DNA from: Candidatus Fermentithermobacillaceae bacterium
GTDB taxonomy: Bacteria; Bacillota; Sulfobacillia; Fermentithermobacillales; DUSS01
NCBI GenBank assembly: GCA_014896535.1
Contig: JADBKE010000018.1
Span: forward strand, 104,580-168,579
Reading direction: 5' to 3'
DNA length: 64,000 nucleotides
Part shown: one piece after another, positions 36,141-46,438 of the stretch
Numbering within the stretch: position 1 is the stretch's first letter
Layout of the letters: each line of letters starts with the position of its first letter
Notes under the pieces: generated by a model
The model's database searches: none
Told to the model about the DNA's origin: nothing
The model's input: the letters and a program-made list of their open reading frames with translations, nothing else
Position numbers and translations under genes: made by a program

Positions 36141-37244
36141 ATGGTCGAGCAGCGCGCGGTTCGAACAGGGGGATGCCCTTACGGGACTCACAGGGTAATC
36201 GAACCCAAAGGCGTTCTTCCGCAGGCAGCGTGGAAGATCGACCCCAGCGAGGAGATATACGACAACGAGATCCTCGTGGACGTGAAGACGCTGAACATAG
36301 ATGCCGCCAGTTTCAAGCAGCTGGTAGACGCGGCGAAAAAGGATCTCCGGGACAGGGGAAAACCCGAGCCCTCCGAGTCTGAACTGGAGGAAGCTGTAGC
36401 CCGTTCCATCATGGACATCGTCGCCAGGAGGGGAAAAATGCACAACCCCGTCACCGGGTCGGGCGGAATGCTTCTCGGAACCATCGCGCGTTTCGGAGAT
36501 AAGGTGCGGGGGCGCGAGGGGGCAAAAGAAGGGGATCTCATCGCCACGCAAGCCTCCTTGAGTCTCACCCCCCTCAAGATCAAAACGATAAAAAAGGTTT
36601 ATCTCGACAAGGACCAGGTGGATGTGGAGGGAACCGCGGTAATCTTCGAGACGGCACCTTTCGCCGTGATTCCCTCCGACATTGACCAGCGACTGGCCCT
36701 CGCGGTGTTGGACGTGGCCGGAGCACCGGTGCAAACCGAGAGGCTGGTCAAAGAGGGCGACTCCGTGCTGGTCCTGGGAGCCGGTGGCAAATCCGGTCTC
36801 ATATGCATGTATGTAGCGGGCGAGAGAGTCGGGCCACGCGGGAGGGTAATCGGCCTTGCGCACTCCGACGCATCTATGAGACGCGCCCGGGCGCTGGGCG
36901 ACCGTTACGTGGTCATCCAGGGAGACGCGGGCGACGCCATCGCAACCATGAAGAAAGTCATGGAAGCCAACGGTGGCCAGAAGGTCGACGTGACCATCAA
37001 CTGCGTCAACGTTCCCGGCACGGAGATGGCCTCGATCCTTTCCACGAAAGAGCGGGGCAAGGTGTATTTCTTCTCGATGGCCACGAGTTTCACCGCGGCG
37101 GCGCTGGGCGCCGAAGGGGTTGCTGCCGATGTGGAGCTCATCATAGGGAACGGATACGCCGCGGGGCACTCCAGGGCGGCGTTGGATTTGATACGCAGGG
37201 CGCCGGTGCTCAGGAAGATTCTGGAGGAGATGTTCCTGAGCTGA
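36141..37244 (+). CDS. kdd: L-erythro-3,5-diaminohexanoate dehydrogenase
   Basis: A 367-residue NAD(P)-dependent enzyme that oxidatively deaminates 3,5-diaminohexanoate to 5-amino-3-oxohexanoate, the fourth step of lysine fermentation. It begins GCPYGTHRVIEPKGVLPQAAWKI, typical of the family, and has a nucleotide-binding motif VLGAGGKSGLICMYVAGE near residue 210. The start is ATG 36141 behind GGAGGG. It is the first gene after the sigma-54 promoter and is followed by kamA. Confidence 0.93.
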   Translation: MVEQRAVRTGGCPYGTHRVIEPKGVLPQAAWKIDPSEEIYDNEILVDVKTLNIDAASFKQLVDAAKKDLRDRGKPEPSESELEEAVARSIMDIVARRGKMHNPVTGSGGMLLGTIARFGDKVRGREGAKEGDLIATQASLSLTPLKIKTIKKVYLDKDQVDVEGTAVIFETAPFAVIPSDIDQRLALAVLDVAGAPVQTERLVKEGDSVLVLGAGGKSGLICMYVAGERVGPRGRVIGLAHSDASMRRARALGDRYVVIQGDAGDAIATMKKVMEANGGQKVDVTINCVNVPGTEMASILSTKERGKVYFFSMATSFTAAALGAEGVAADVELIIGNGYAAGHSRAALDLIRRAPVLRKILEEMFLS

Positions 37245-37307
37245 TCGCCGGCTGCTTACGGGTTTCGAGTTGTCTTTCTTCCCTTGGTTCAAGGAGGCGT
37301 CGTCGAC

Positions 37308-38600
37308 TTGAGAAGCTGGAAAGAGATACCCTTGTTCAAAGACGTGACGGAAAGCCAGTGGAACGACTGGCACTGGCAATGGGCAAACCGCATCGAGACT
37401 CCGGAAGCCCTGGCTCAAGTGGTGAATCTAACTCCGGAAGCCCGCGAAGGGGTTTTGAAGGCTCTCACCCGAGTCCGAATGGCCATAACCCCTTATTACG
37501 CCAGTTTGATGGACCCCGAGGATGAGAACTGTCCCATACGGCTTCAGGCCATTCCGAGGGGTTCGGAAGCCGAGATCATGCCCTGGGAGTTCGCAGATCC
37601 CCTGGATGAAGAGGCAGATTCGCCCGTTCCCGGGCTGACCCACAGGTATCCCGACCGCGTCCTTTTTCTCGTGACCGAGCAGTGCTCGATGTACTGCCGC
37701 CATTGTACGCGGCGCAGGGTGGTGGGGGTGACGGACAGGCCGGCGCCTCCCGAGAGGATACAGGCGGGGATCGAATATGTGAGGCAACACAAAGAGGTAC
37801 GGGACGTCCTGATTTCCGGAGGAGATCCCTTCACGCTATCGGATTCCAAGCTCGAGTCGATCATCAAGGCTCTCCGGGAAATCCCGCACGTGGAAGTCAT
37901 CCGCATCGGAACCAGGACCCCGGTGGTGATGCCCCAGAGGATCACGGAAGAGCTCATCTCAATGCTCAAGAAGTACCATCCGCTGTACGTGAACACCCAC
38001 TTCAACCACCCGAAGGAGATAACCCCGGAGTCTTCGCGGGCGTGCGCCATGCTGGCGGACGCCGGGATACCCCTGGGTAACCAGACGGTGCTCTTGAGGG
38101 GAGTCAATAACTGCCCGGTCGTTATGAAGAAACTCGTCCACGGGTTGTTGAAGATCCGCGTGCGACCCTACTACATCTATCAGTGCGACCTCACATGGGG
38201 GCTTGAGAGGTTCCGCACCACGATACGGCAGGGGCTGGAGATCATGGAGAACCTGAGGGGTCACACCTCGGGATTCGCCGTGCCCACCTACGTAGTGGAC
38301 GCCCCCGGGGGCGGCGGGAAGATCCCGCTTTCGCCCCAGTACATCCTGGCGATGGGCGAAGATTCCGTGGTCGTCCGCAACTATGAGGGGGTCATTTCGG
38401 TTTACCGCGAGCCCCGTTACGACCCCGGCGAATCAAAGGGTCCGGGAGGGGTTTGCACCTTGTGCGGAACCGATCACAAAGGCACCCTGGGCGTGGCCGG
38501 ACTTTTGGCCGGCAAAAACGTGAGTTTGATCCCTGAAGGAACCGAGAGGATCCTCAGGAGAAGGCACGACGCGAAGCGAAGCTGCCCGGGCGTGGACTGA
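37308..38600 (+). CDS. kamA: L-lysine 2,3-aminomutase
   Basis: A 430-residue radical SAM and PLP enzyme that turns L-lysine into L-beta-lysine. The iron-sulfur cluster motif is C126-x3-C130-x2-C133 (CSMYCRHC). The PLP-binding lysine lies in GGGGKIPL, and the substrate-binding aspartates known in the family fit QCDLTWG and VVDAPGG. The start is TTG 37308 behind AAGGAGG; the frame opens at 37284. The neighbouring kamDE and kdd genes favour a lysine 2,3-aminomutase over a glutamate mutase or the EF-P modifier EpmB. Confidence 0.95.
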   Translation: MRSWKEIPLFKDVTESQWNDWHWQWANRIETPEALAQVVNLTPEAREGVLKALTRVRMAITPYYASLMDPEDENCPIRLQAIPRGSEAEIMPWEFADPLDEEADSPVPGLTHRYPDRVLFLVTEQCSMYCRHCTRRRVVGVTDRPAPPERIQAGIEYVRQHKEVRDVLISGGDPFTLSDSKLESIIKALREIPHVEVIRIGTRTPVVMPQRITEELISMLKKYHPLYVNTHFNHPKEITPESSRACAMLADAGIPLGNQTVLLRGVNNCPVVMKKLVHGLLKIRVRPYYIYQCDLTWGLERFRTTIRQGLEIMENLRGHTSGFAVPTYVVDAPGGGGKIPLSPQYILAMGEDSVVVRNYEGVISVYREPRYDPGESKGPGGVCTLCGTDHKGTLGVAGLLAGKNVSLIPEGTERILRRRHDAKRSCPGVD

Positions 38601-38713
38601 AAAGAGTGAAAACGAACGGGCGAGCCTGATACGCAGGACAGCGCGGGATATGCGGAACCTGCGCACCCGCGCACGGAGTGCCACTTGGAACGAAGGGAGA
38701 GGAGGTGCTCTCG

Positions 38714-39988
38714 GTGGATCTGGCCGACGTAGTCGTCGAAAGCGGCGCGAGGTCCATTGCCATAGTGGGAACGGCCAAGAACGTCGGAAAGACCGTCACC
38801 CTGAATTACCTGGTGGGCGAGCTTTCCTCACGCGGGTACACGCTTGGCCTTTTGAGCAGCGGCAGGGACGGCGAGCGCGTCGATGTGCTCACCGGCGAGC
38901 CCAAGCCCCAGGTGTATCTGCCGCGGGGCTCGTGGGTGGCCACCGCCGAGGCCTTGCTCGAAGGCGCCTCCATCTCCCTGGAAGTGGTGGACGTCTGGGA
39001 GAGACCCGGGGTTTTCGGGCGCCTCGTGCTCGGCAGGGTGGTCGAACCCGGGTTGGCCGAACTCATGGGCCCGAGGAGCTCGAGGCAGCTTGCATCTGCC
39101 GTCAAAAAATTTCTGGCCTACGGTGCGGATATCGTGCTGGTGGACGGCGCCCTCGATCGAAGAGCCGCCGCAAGCCCGTTGGTGACGGAGGCTTGCATCT
39201 TCGCTACCGGGGCCTCTTCCGCCGACGATCTGAATTCCATGGTCGATACCCTGGAGTCTCTGGTCTGGGCTTGGTCCCTTCCACAGCCCGAGGACGTCCT
39301 GGTGGCAAAGCTCGGGGCGCGAGCGATCGAAAAAGAACGGGTTGCGCTGGTCAAACTCGGGCGTTCCGCACGCGGGGAGGCTCCCGTTCGACCGGTACTG
39401 GTGTCCACCGAATATCCGACAGCCCTGAGCTACGAGGAAGACATCGCGCAGGAAATCGACGAAAACACCCTCGCCCTCATCGTTCCCGGTTCCGTCGACA
39501 GGGTTCTCCTTCAAGAAGTGACGGCCAGCCTCGCGCACTTAGGAGAGGGAAGGCGCCGACCGATTCGCGCCGGTACGGATGCGGCCACCCGGTCAGGCGA
39601 CAGGAGCCGCGAGGGAACGAAGTCCGGTTGGACTCAGCCACCGGGGACGGACGGCGCCCCAGATACACCTGACGGAATCGGGGAAAACAGTCTTGTTGCG
39701 GACAGGACGGCGTCGAGCGCCCGGGAAAGGTTGCCCTTCTACCTGGTGATGAGGGACCCGTCCTGCGCAATGTTCCGTCGCGAACACGCGGTGCCCCTGG
39801 AGAGAATGGGGGGACAGCTCAGAGTGCTCGAGCCCGGCAGGGTCCTGGCGGTGACGATAAATCCGTGTTCCTCGGGGGAAATGGTGTACGAACCGAGAAA
39901 GCTCGTGCGCTATATCGGTGAGAAGATTAAGTCCGTTCCCGTTTTCGACGTGGTGTCCGGAGAATGGTTTTGGGAGGAGGTCGCTTGA
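38714..39988 (+). CDS. kamB: KamB-like P-loop protein of the lysine-fermentation cluster
   Basis: A 424-residue protein with an N-terminal P-loop at residues 19-27 (GTAKNVGKT) in the setting SIAIVGTAKNVGKTVTLNYL. The middle part has motifs like a nucleotide-binding fold (ADIVLVDGALDRR), then a low-complexity linker (about residues 285-345) and a conserved C-terminal piece with two cysteines (DPSCAMF and INPCSSGE). Genes of this type accompany kamA and kamDE in other lysine fermenters, where I recall the names kamB and kamC, with no proven role. GTG start behind AGAGGAGG. A chaperone or reactivating role for the B12 mutase is an inference. Confidence 0.7.
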   Translation: MDLADVVVESGARSIAIVGTAKNVGKTVTLNYLVGELSSRGYTLGLLSSGRDGERVDVLTGEPKPQVYLPRGSWVATAEALLEGASISLEVVDVWERPGVFGRLVLGRVVEPGLAELMGPRSSRQLASAVKKFLAYGADIVLVDGALDRRAAASPLVTEACIFATGASSADDLNSMVDTLESLVWAWSLPQPEDVLVAKLGARAIEKERVALVKLGRSARGEAPVRPVLVSTEYPTALSYEEDIAQEIDENTLALIVPGSVDRVLLQEVTASLAHLGEGRRRPIRAGTDAATRSGDRSREGTKSGWTQPPGTDGAPDTPDGIGENSLVADRTASSARERLPFYLVMRDPSCAMFRREHAVPLERMGGQLRVLEPGRVLAVTINPCSSGEMVYEPRKLVRYIGEKIKSVPVFDVVSGEWFWEEVA

Positions 39989-40000
39989 AATGGCGGGGTA

Positions 40001-41731
40001 GTGGAAAGAGCAGCTCTTGCGTCTCAGACGGGACGGAAGAGCAAGGAGGATTTCTTTCAAGGGGCGTCCACCGAAGAAGTTATCGGGTTTTCTGCTATAT
40101 GGAAGGAAGTAGCTCCCCGGTCTCAAGCGGGTAAGAGAAAGAAGTCCCAGGCGAGGCCGCGTTTTCCCGGAGAAGAGGCCGAGCTCAGGGACGAACTCTC
40201 ATTTCTGAAGGCGGTCACGGATAACTGGCGGGAACGCCCGGGGCCCTACTCGAAGCTCCTGGCGGTACTGGAGGGGCTGAAAGACCCGGTCGAGGCGCTG
40301 GACCGAGCTAAAGCCGGCGCGGTCCTGACTCCTGCCGAGCTTTTCCTTATCGGGAATCTGGCGTGGTCATCGCGGCAGGCCAGGGAAGCCCTGCTGGAAA
40401 CGGGTCTCAACTGGCCTGCGCGGTTCGAAATACCCGACCTGAAGACCATCGAGAAGGAAATTTTCCCGGGCGCCGCAAGCCAGCTCTCCTTCTACGTCCA
40501 CGACTCGTATTCTCCAGAACTTGCCAGGATTCGCCAGGAAAGAAAGCGAAAAGAGCGGGATTGGCGAAACATTATGGCGGAGGAAGCTTCCCGCGTGGAA
40601 AAGGTCCTTGGAAGACGCCCCGGGCTCCACGAGGAGATAGCGATCCGGCTTACCCAGAAGGACCTCATTGAAAAGGCCAGGCTGATGCCGGAGCTCGGCG
40701 AGACCAGGGAAACCCTCACCCACGTTCACTTTCGTTTGAAAGCCACTCAGGAAGCGGTCAAGCTCGAGCGGGAGATCGCCCGTCTGAGGCAGAAGGAAGC
40801 CCAGGCCGAGGAGAAAGTCAGGGCTATCCTTTCGAGAAAGATCGCCGAAAGGGCCAGCGACCTCGAAAGGGCCCTGCACGCGTTGGGAGAGATCGACTTC
40901 CTCCTGGCCAGGGCCGCAGTTTGCATGGATTGGCCTGGCGTCGTCCCCGAGATAGCGGACGGTCCGGTCCCCCTCAAGCTGGAGGGCGCGTGGCACCCTC
41001 TGGTCAAGGAAGAGGTTGAGTCAAGGGGCGGCAGATTTCAGCCGGTATCCATCACCCTCACCTCGCCCGTTACCGTGGTCACCGGCCCCAACATGGGGGG
41101 CAAAACCGTTACCCTGGCGACGGTGGGACTCTCCGTAGCTCTGGCCCAATGGGGTATGCTCGTTCCCGCCAGCGAAATGTCTTTTTCCCTGTACGACTTC
41201 GTATACTTTTCGTCCCAGCCCGAAGAAAAACCGGGGCTCTCCAGCTTCGCCGTGGAAATCGTGGGGATTAAGGGCGCGCTAGCCAGACGCAAAGAGCGAG
41301 GGCTTTTGCTTTTAGACGAAATGGGTAGCGGGACAAATCCCGCGCAAGGGCTGGCTCTGTACGCGGCTCTCCTCACTTACCTCGCTTCACCCGAGAACTC
41401 AGCTTGTCGTGTCCTCGCCACCACCCATTACGGAGGGTTGTCGGCGCTCACCGGCGCCGATCACTGGCAGGTTCGAGGGCTCGTTTCGGAGGGGCTGGAC
41501 CTTTCCTTCTTCGCCGGGGCCAACGGCAAGGAGGCGCTGGAGGAGGGGATGAAGTGGCTCTATGAACATATGGACTACCGCCTGACGAGAGTCAGCCCGG
41601 ATGCTCCCGTCCCCCACGACGCGCTCCTGGTGTCAAGGCTTCTGGGCCTGGACCGGGAGATAGTTGAAGCTGCCGAGGCGATCATAGCGGGCCGATTCCG
41701 GAGACTGCCTGAAAGGGAGGAGAGACCATGA
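40001..41731 (+). CDS. kamC: KamC-like MutS-family ATPase
   Basis: A 576-residue protein with a C-terminal MutS-type ATPase: Walker A GPNMGGKT (residues 362-369), Walker B LLLLDEMGSGTNPAQGLAL and the TTHYGGL switch. A long helical region with coiled-coil character fills residues 170-320. The mismatch-binding and connector domains of true MutS are absent, so it is not a repair protein. Its place between kamB and kamD, with its stop overlapping the kamD start, points to a function tied to lysine 5,6-aminomutase, possibly assembly or reactivation driven by ATP. Confidence 0.75.
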   Translation: MERAALASQTGRKSKEDFFQGASTEEVIGFSAIWKEVAPRSQAGKRKKSQARPRFPGEEAELRDELSFLKAVTDNWRERPGPYSKLLAVLEGLKDPVEALDRAKAGAVLTPAELFLIGNLAWSSRQAREALLETGLNWPARFEIPDLKTIEKEIFPGAASQLSFYVHDSYSPELARIRQERKRKERDWRNIMAEEASRVEKVLGRRPGLHEEIAIRLTQKDLIEKARLMPELGETRETLTHVHFRLKATQEAVKLEREIARLRQKEAQAEEKVRAILSRKIAERASDLERALHALGEIDFLLARAAVCMDWPGVVPEIADGPVPLKLEGAWHPLVKEEVESRGGRFQPVSITLTSPVTVVTGPNMGGKTVTLATVGLSVALAQWGMLVPASEMSFSLYDFVYFSSQPEEKPGLSSFAVEIVGIKGALARRKERGLLLLDEMGSGTNPAQGLALYAALLTYLASPENSACRVLATTHYGGLSALTGADHWQVRGLVSEGLDLSFFAGANGKEALEEGMKWLYEHMDYRLTRVSPDAPVPHDALLVSRLLGLDREIVEAAEAIIAGRFRRLPEREERP

Positions 41732-43320
41732 ACATGAACTCGCCGGGACGATTGAGACTCAATCTCGACCCCGATATCATCGCCGCCTGCCACGACAGCG
41801 CCCAGGTTATCGCCGAAAAGGTTTGGAAAGAGTTGGAGGGCCTCAGCACCGTGGCGGTGGAGCGAGCTGTCGCCAGGCTTTTCGGGATAGACGGAGTGGA
41901 TCCGGCTGGGTTGCCGCTGCCCAATGTGGTGGTGGATTCCCTTTCCCGCTCTGGAGGATTGGAAGACGGCGTCGCCATCCACCTGGCCAAGGCTTGCCTT
42001 GAGACCGGGGGCGAACCGCAGGACGTGGCCGAAGCGATAGCCGGCGGCCGATTGGACTTCGCGTCGATCCCGGAGCGTCCGCGGCACGAAGTGGAGGCAA
42101 AGGCGAGAGAGCTCGCCCGCCGGGCAGTCGAAAGGATACTGTCAAGACGGAGGGAGCGGGAAGAGCTCATTGCAAGACTGGGCCAGTCGCGTCAGCCGTG
42201 GCTTTATGTCATCGTGGCCACCGGAAACATTTACGAAGACGTGATTCAAGCCAGGATGGCCGCCTCGCAGGGGGCTGACATCATCGCCGTGATAAGATCG
42301 ACGGGTCAGAGCCTCATGGATTACGTTCCGTACGGGCCGACCACCGAGGGATACGGGGGCACTTACGCGACCCAGGAGAACTTCAGGTTGATGAGAAAGG
42401 CGCTGGACGAAGAAAGCGAAAAACTGGGACGGTACATCAGGCTCGTAAACTACTGCTCGGGCCTGTGCATGCCGGAGATAGCGACCATGGGAGCCTTTGA
42501 GCGCCTGGACGTGATGCTCAACGACGCCATGTACGGCATCCTCTTCAGAGACATCAACATGGAAAGAACCCTTATAGACCAGCGATTTTCCCGGATGATA
42601 AACGGTCTTTCGGGGATCATCATAAACACCGGCGAAGACAACTATCTCACGACGGTAGATGCTTTCCACCACGGTCCGCAGGTGCTGGCCTCGGAATTCA
42701 TCAACTTACACTTCGCCAGAATGGCAGGGATTCCTGACGAGCAGATAGGGCTCGGTCACGCTTTTCAGATCGATCCGTGGCTCGAGTCGAGCCTTCTGTA
42801 CGAAATAGCCATGGCCCTGCTGGTGAGGCAGTGCTTCCCGAACTGCCCCGTGAAGTACATGCCTCCCACGGTTCACAAAGATGGGAACATCTTCTTCGCC
42901 CACGCTCTGGATACCATGTACAACCTGGTAGCTTGCCTGACCGGCCAGTCCATCCACCTTGTGGGGATGCTCACCGAAGCGGTGCACACGCCGTTCCTTC
43001 ACGACCGGTTCTTGTCCATCCAGTCGGCGAAATACGTGCGAGAAGCCTCAAGGGGACTTTCCGATAACCTTTCGCTGGTTCCGGGAGAACTCATCGAAAA
43101 GAGGGCTCAGAGCCTTCTGCTGTCCGCAAAACAAGTCCTTGAGCGGGTGAAAGATATTGGTCTCTTCGCCGCCATCGAAGAGGGGATCTTTGCAGGGGTG
43201 AAGAGGGACCGGCACGGCGGACGGGGACGCGAGGGCGTCTTCAAGAAAAGCGCGCGCTATTTCAACCCGTTCGAGGAATTGCTGTCGGGGAAGCAGAGTA
43301 GAGGGTTTCTCACCGAATAG
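41728..43320 (+). CDS. kamD: lysine 5,6-aminomutase alpha subunit
   Basis: A 530-residue TIM-barrel subunit of the adenosylcobalamin and PLP-dependent mutase, which moves the terminal amino group of beta-lysine (or D-lysine) to carbon 5. Family segments include LYVIVATGNIYEDVIQARMAASQGADIIAVIRSTGQSLMDYVPYG and NTGEDNYLTTVDAFHHGPQVL. The ATG overlaps the kamC stop (ATGA), so translation is coupled. kamE follows after 32 bases. Confidence 0.95.
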   Translation: MNMNSPGRLRLNLDPDIIAACHDSAQVIAEKVWKELEGLSTVAVERAVARLFGIDGVDPAGLPLPNVVVDSLSRSGGLEDGVAIHLAKACLETGGEPQDVAEAIAGGRLDFASIPERPRHEVEAKARELARRAVERILSRRREREELIARLGQSRQPWLYVIVATGNIYEDVIQARMAASQGADIIAVIRSTGQSLMDYVPYGPTTEGYGGTYATQENFRLMRKALDEESEKLGRYIRLVNYCSGLCMPEIATMGAFERLDVMLNDAMYGILFRDINMERTLIDQRFSRMINGLSGIIINTGEDNYLTTVDAFHHGPQVLASEFINLHFARMAGIPDEQIGLGHAFQIDPWLESSLLYEIAMALLVRQCFPNCPVKYMPPTVHKDGNIFFAHALDTMYNLVACLTGQSIHLVGMLTEAVHTPFLHDRFLSIQSAKYVREASRGLSDNLSLVPGELIEKRAQSLLLSAKQVLERVKDIGLFAAIEEGIFAGVKRDRHGGRGREGVFKKSARYFNPFEELLSGKQSRGFLTE

Positions 43321-43352
43321 GACGAGAGTTTGACGAGGGGGAGGTACGAGAA

Positions 43353-44135
43353 ATGACGGTCGATGGAGCTAACCCCGCAGCGGAGAAGCGTCAGTTACCC
43401 CGGGGTAAAATACTGCCGTACGGGGACAGGCACGGCGACGGGATGGTACAGGTCAGTTTCACGCTGGAGCTTCCCGACGGGCCGGAGGCGGAAGAAGCGG
43501 GTCGGCAGGTGATGAAGTTGATGGGACTTACGGACCCGCAGATAGTTGCCTCGGAACCGCTGGGGCCTTCTTTCACGTTCTTCGTGGGATACGGAAAGCT
43601 TTTAAGGCCCGTGGACCTCGACAACCTCAAAGTGGCGAAACTCCCGTGGGAGAAGCTCGACCCCGAGACCATCAACAAGATGGTTCGGGAGCGTCTGGGA
43701 CGGCCCATCGTTGTGGTGGGAGCGGCCACCGGGACGGATGCTCACACGATTGGGCTTGACGCCATCCTGAACTACAAGGGATACGCGGGCGACCATGGGC
43801 TCGAGGCCTACAGCGCCTTCCGCGTGGTCAACATGGGAAGTCAGGTGGACAACAGGGACCTGGTGGCTCGAGCGCGGGAACTCAGGGCCGATGCCATTTT
43901 GGTCTCCCAGGTCGTCACACAGCGGAACGTCCACATCTCAAACCTCACCAATCTCGTCGAACTTCTGGAAGCCGAGGGGCTCCGGGATGACGTGGTCCTG
44001 GTGTGCGGCGGACCGAGGCTGAGCCACGCGCTGGCCGTGGAGCTGGGTTACGACGCGGGGTTTGGCCCGGGCACAAAGCCCTCGGAAGTGGCCTCGTATC
44101 TCGCCCAGGAGGTTCTGAAGCGCAAGGGCGTCTGA
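43353..44135 (+). CDS. kamE: lysine 5,6-aminomutase beta subunit, B12-binding
   Basis: A 260-residue subunit with a Rossmann domain that binds cobalamin in the base-off form: the DxHxxG motif is D129-A-H131-T-I-G134. A lysine in the following NYKGYAGDHGLEAY stretch is in the place where the family holds PLP. It forms the active enzyme with KamD. It is the last gene of the sigma-54-driven operon; rpoE follows after a 94-base gap. Confidence 0.95.
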   Translation: MTVDGANPAAEKRQLPRGKILPYGDRHGDGMVQVSFTLELPDGPEAEEAGRQVMKLMGLTDPQIVASEPLGPSFTFFVGYGKLLRPVDLDNLKVAKLPWEKLDPETINKMVRERLGRPIVVVGAATGTDAHTIGLDAILNYKGYAGDHGLEAYSAFRVVNMGSQVDNRDLVARARELRADAILVSQVVTQRNVHISNLTNLVELLEAEGLRDDVVLVCGGPRLSHALAVELGYDAGFGPGTKPSEVASYLAQEVLKRKGV

Positions 44136-44229
44136 CCTGCCTGGGTGTGCCACGGAACCTGGCGGGCAGCGTCCCCGGTGGTCGTATTGATGCCCCCTGG
44201 GTGGACGAGTAAAATTACTGGGGATTAAG

Positions 44230-46321
<2,092 letters not shown>

Positions 46322-46438
46322 TTGGGAAGCGGGCCGAGCGGGCCGAAGCAAAAGTGTCCCCAACGCCCGCATGGCTCGCCCGGTTAGCAATGTCTCAAGA
46401 GCGTGGTCTCACAGCATAATCCCGAGGAGGAGAGTACC

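Noticed and set aside
35931..37418. 495-codon minus-strand open frame over kdd
   Set aside because: It has no recognised motif and mirrors the conserved dehydrogenase on the plus strand.
40001..41731. DNA mismatch repair MutS or MutS2
   Set aside because: Mismatch-binding and Smr domains are missing and the gene is embedded in the aminomutase operon.
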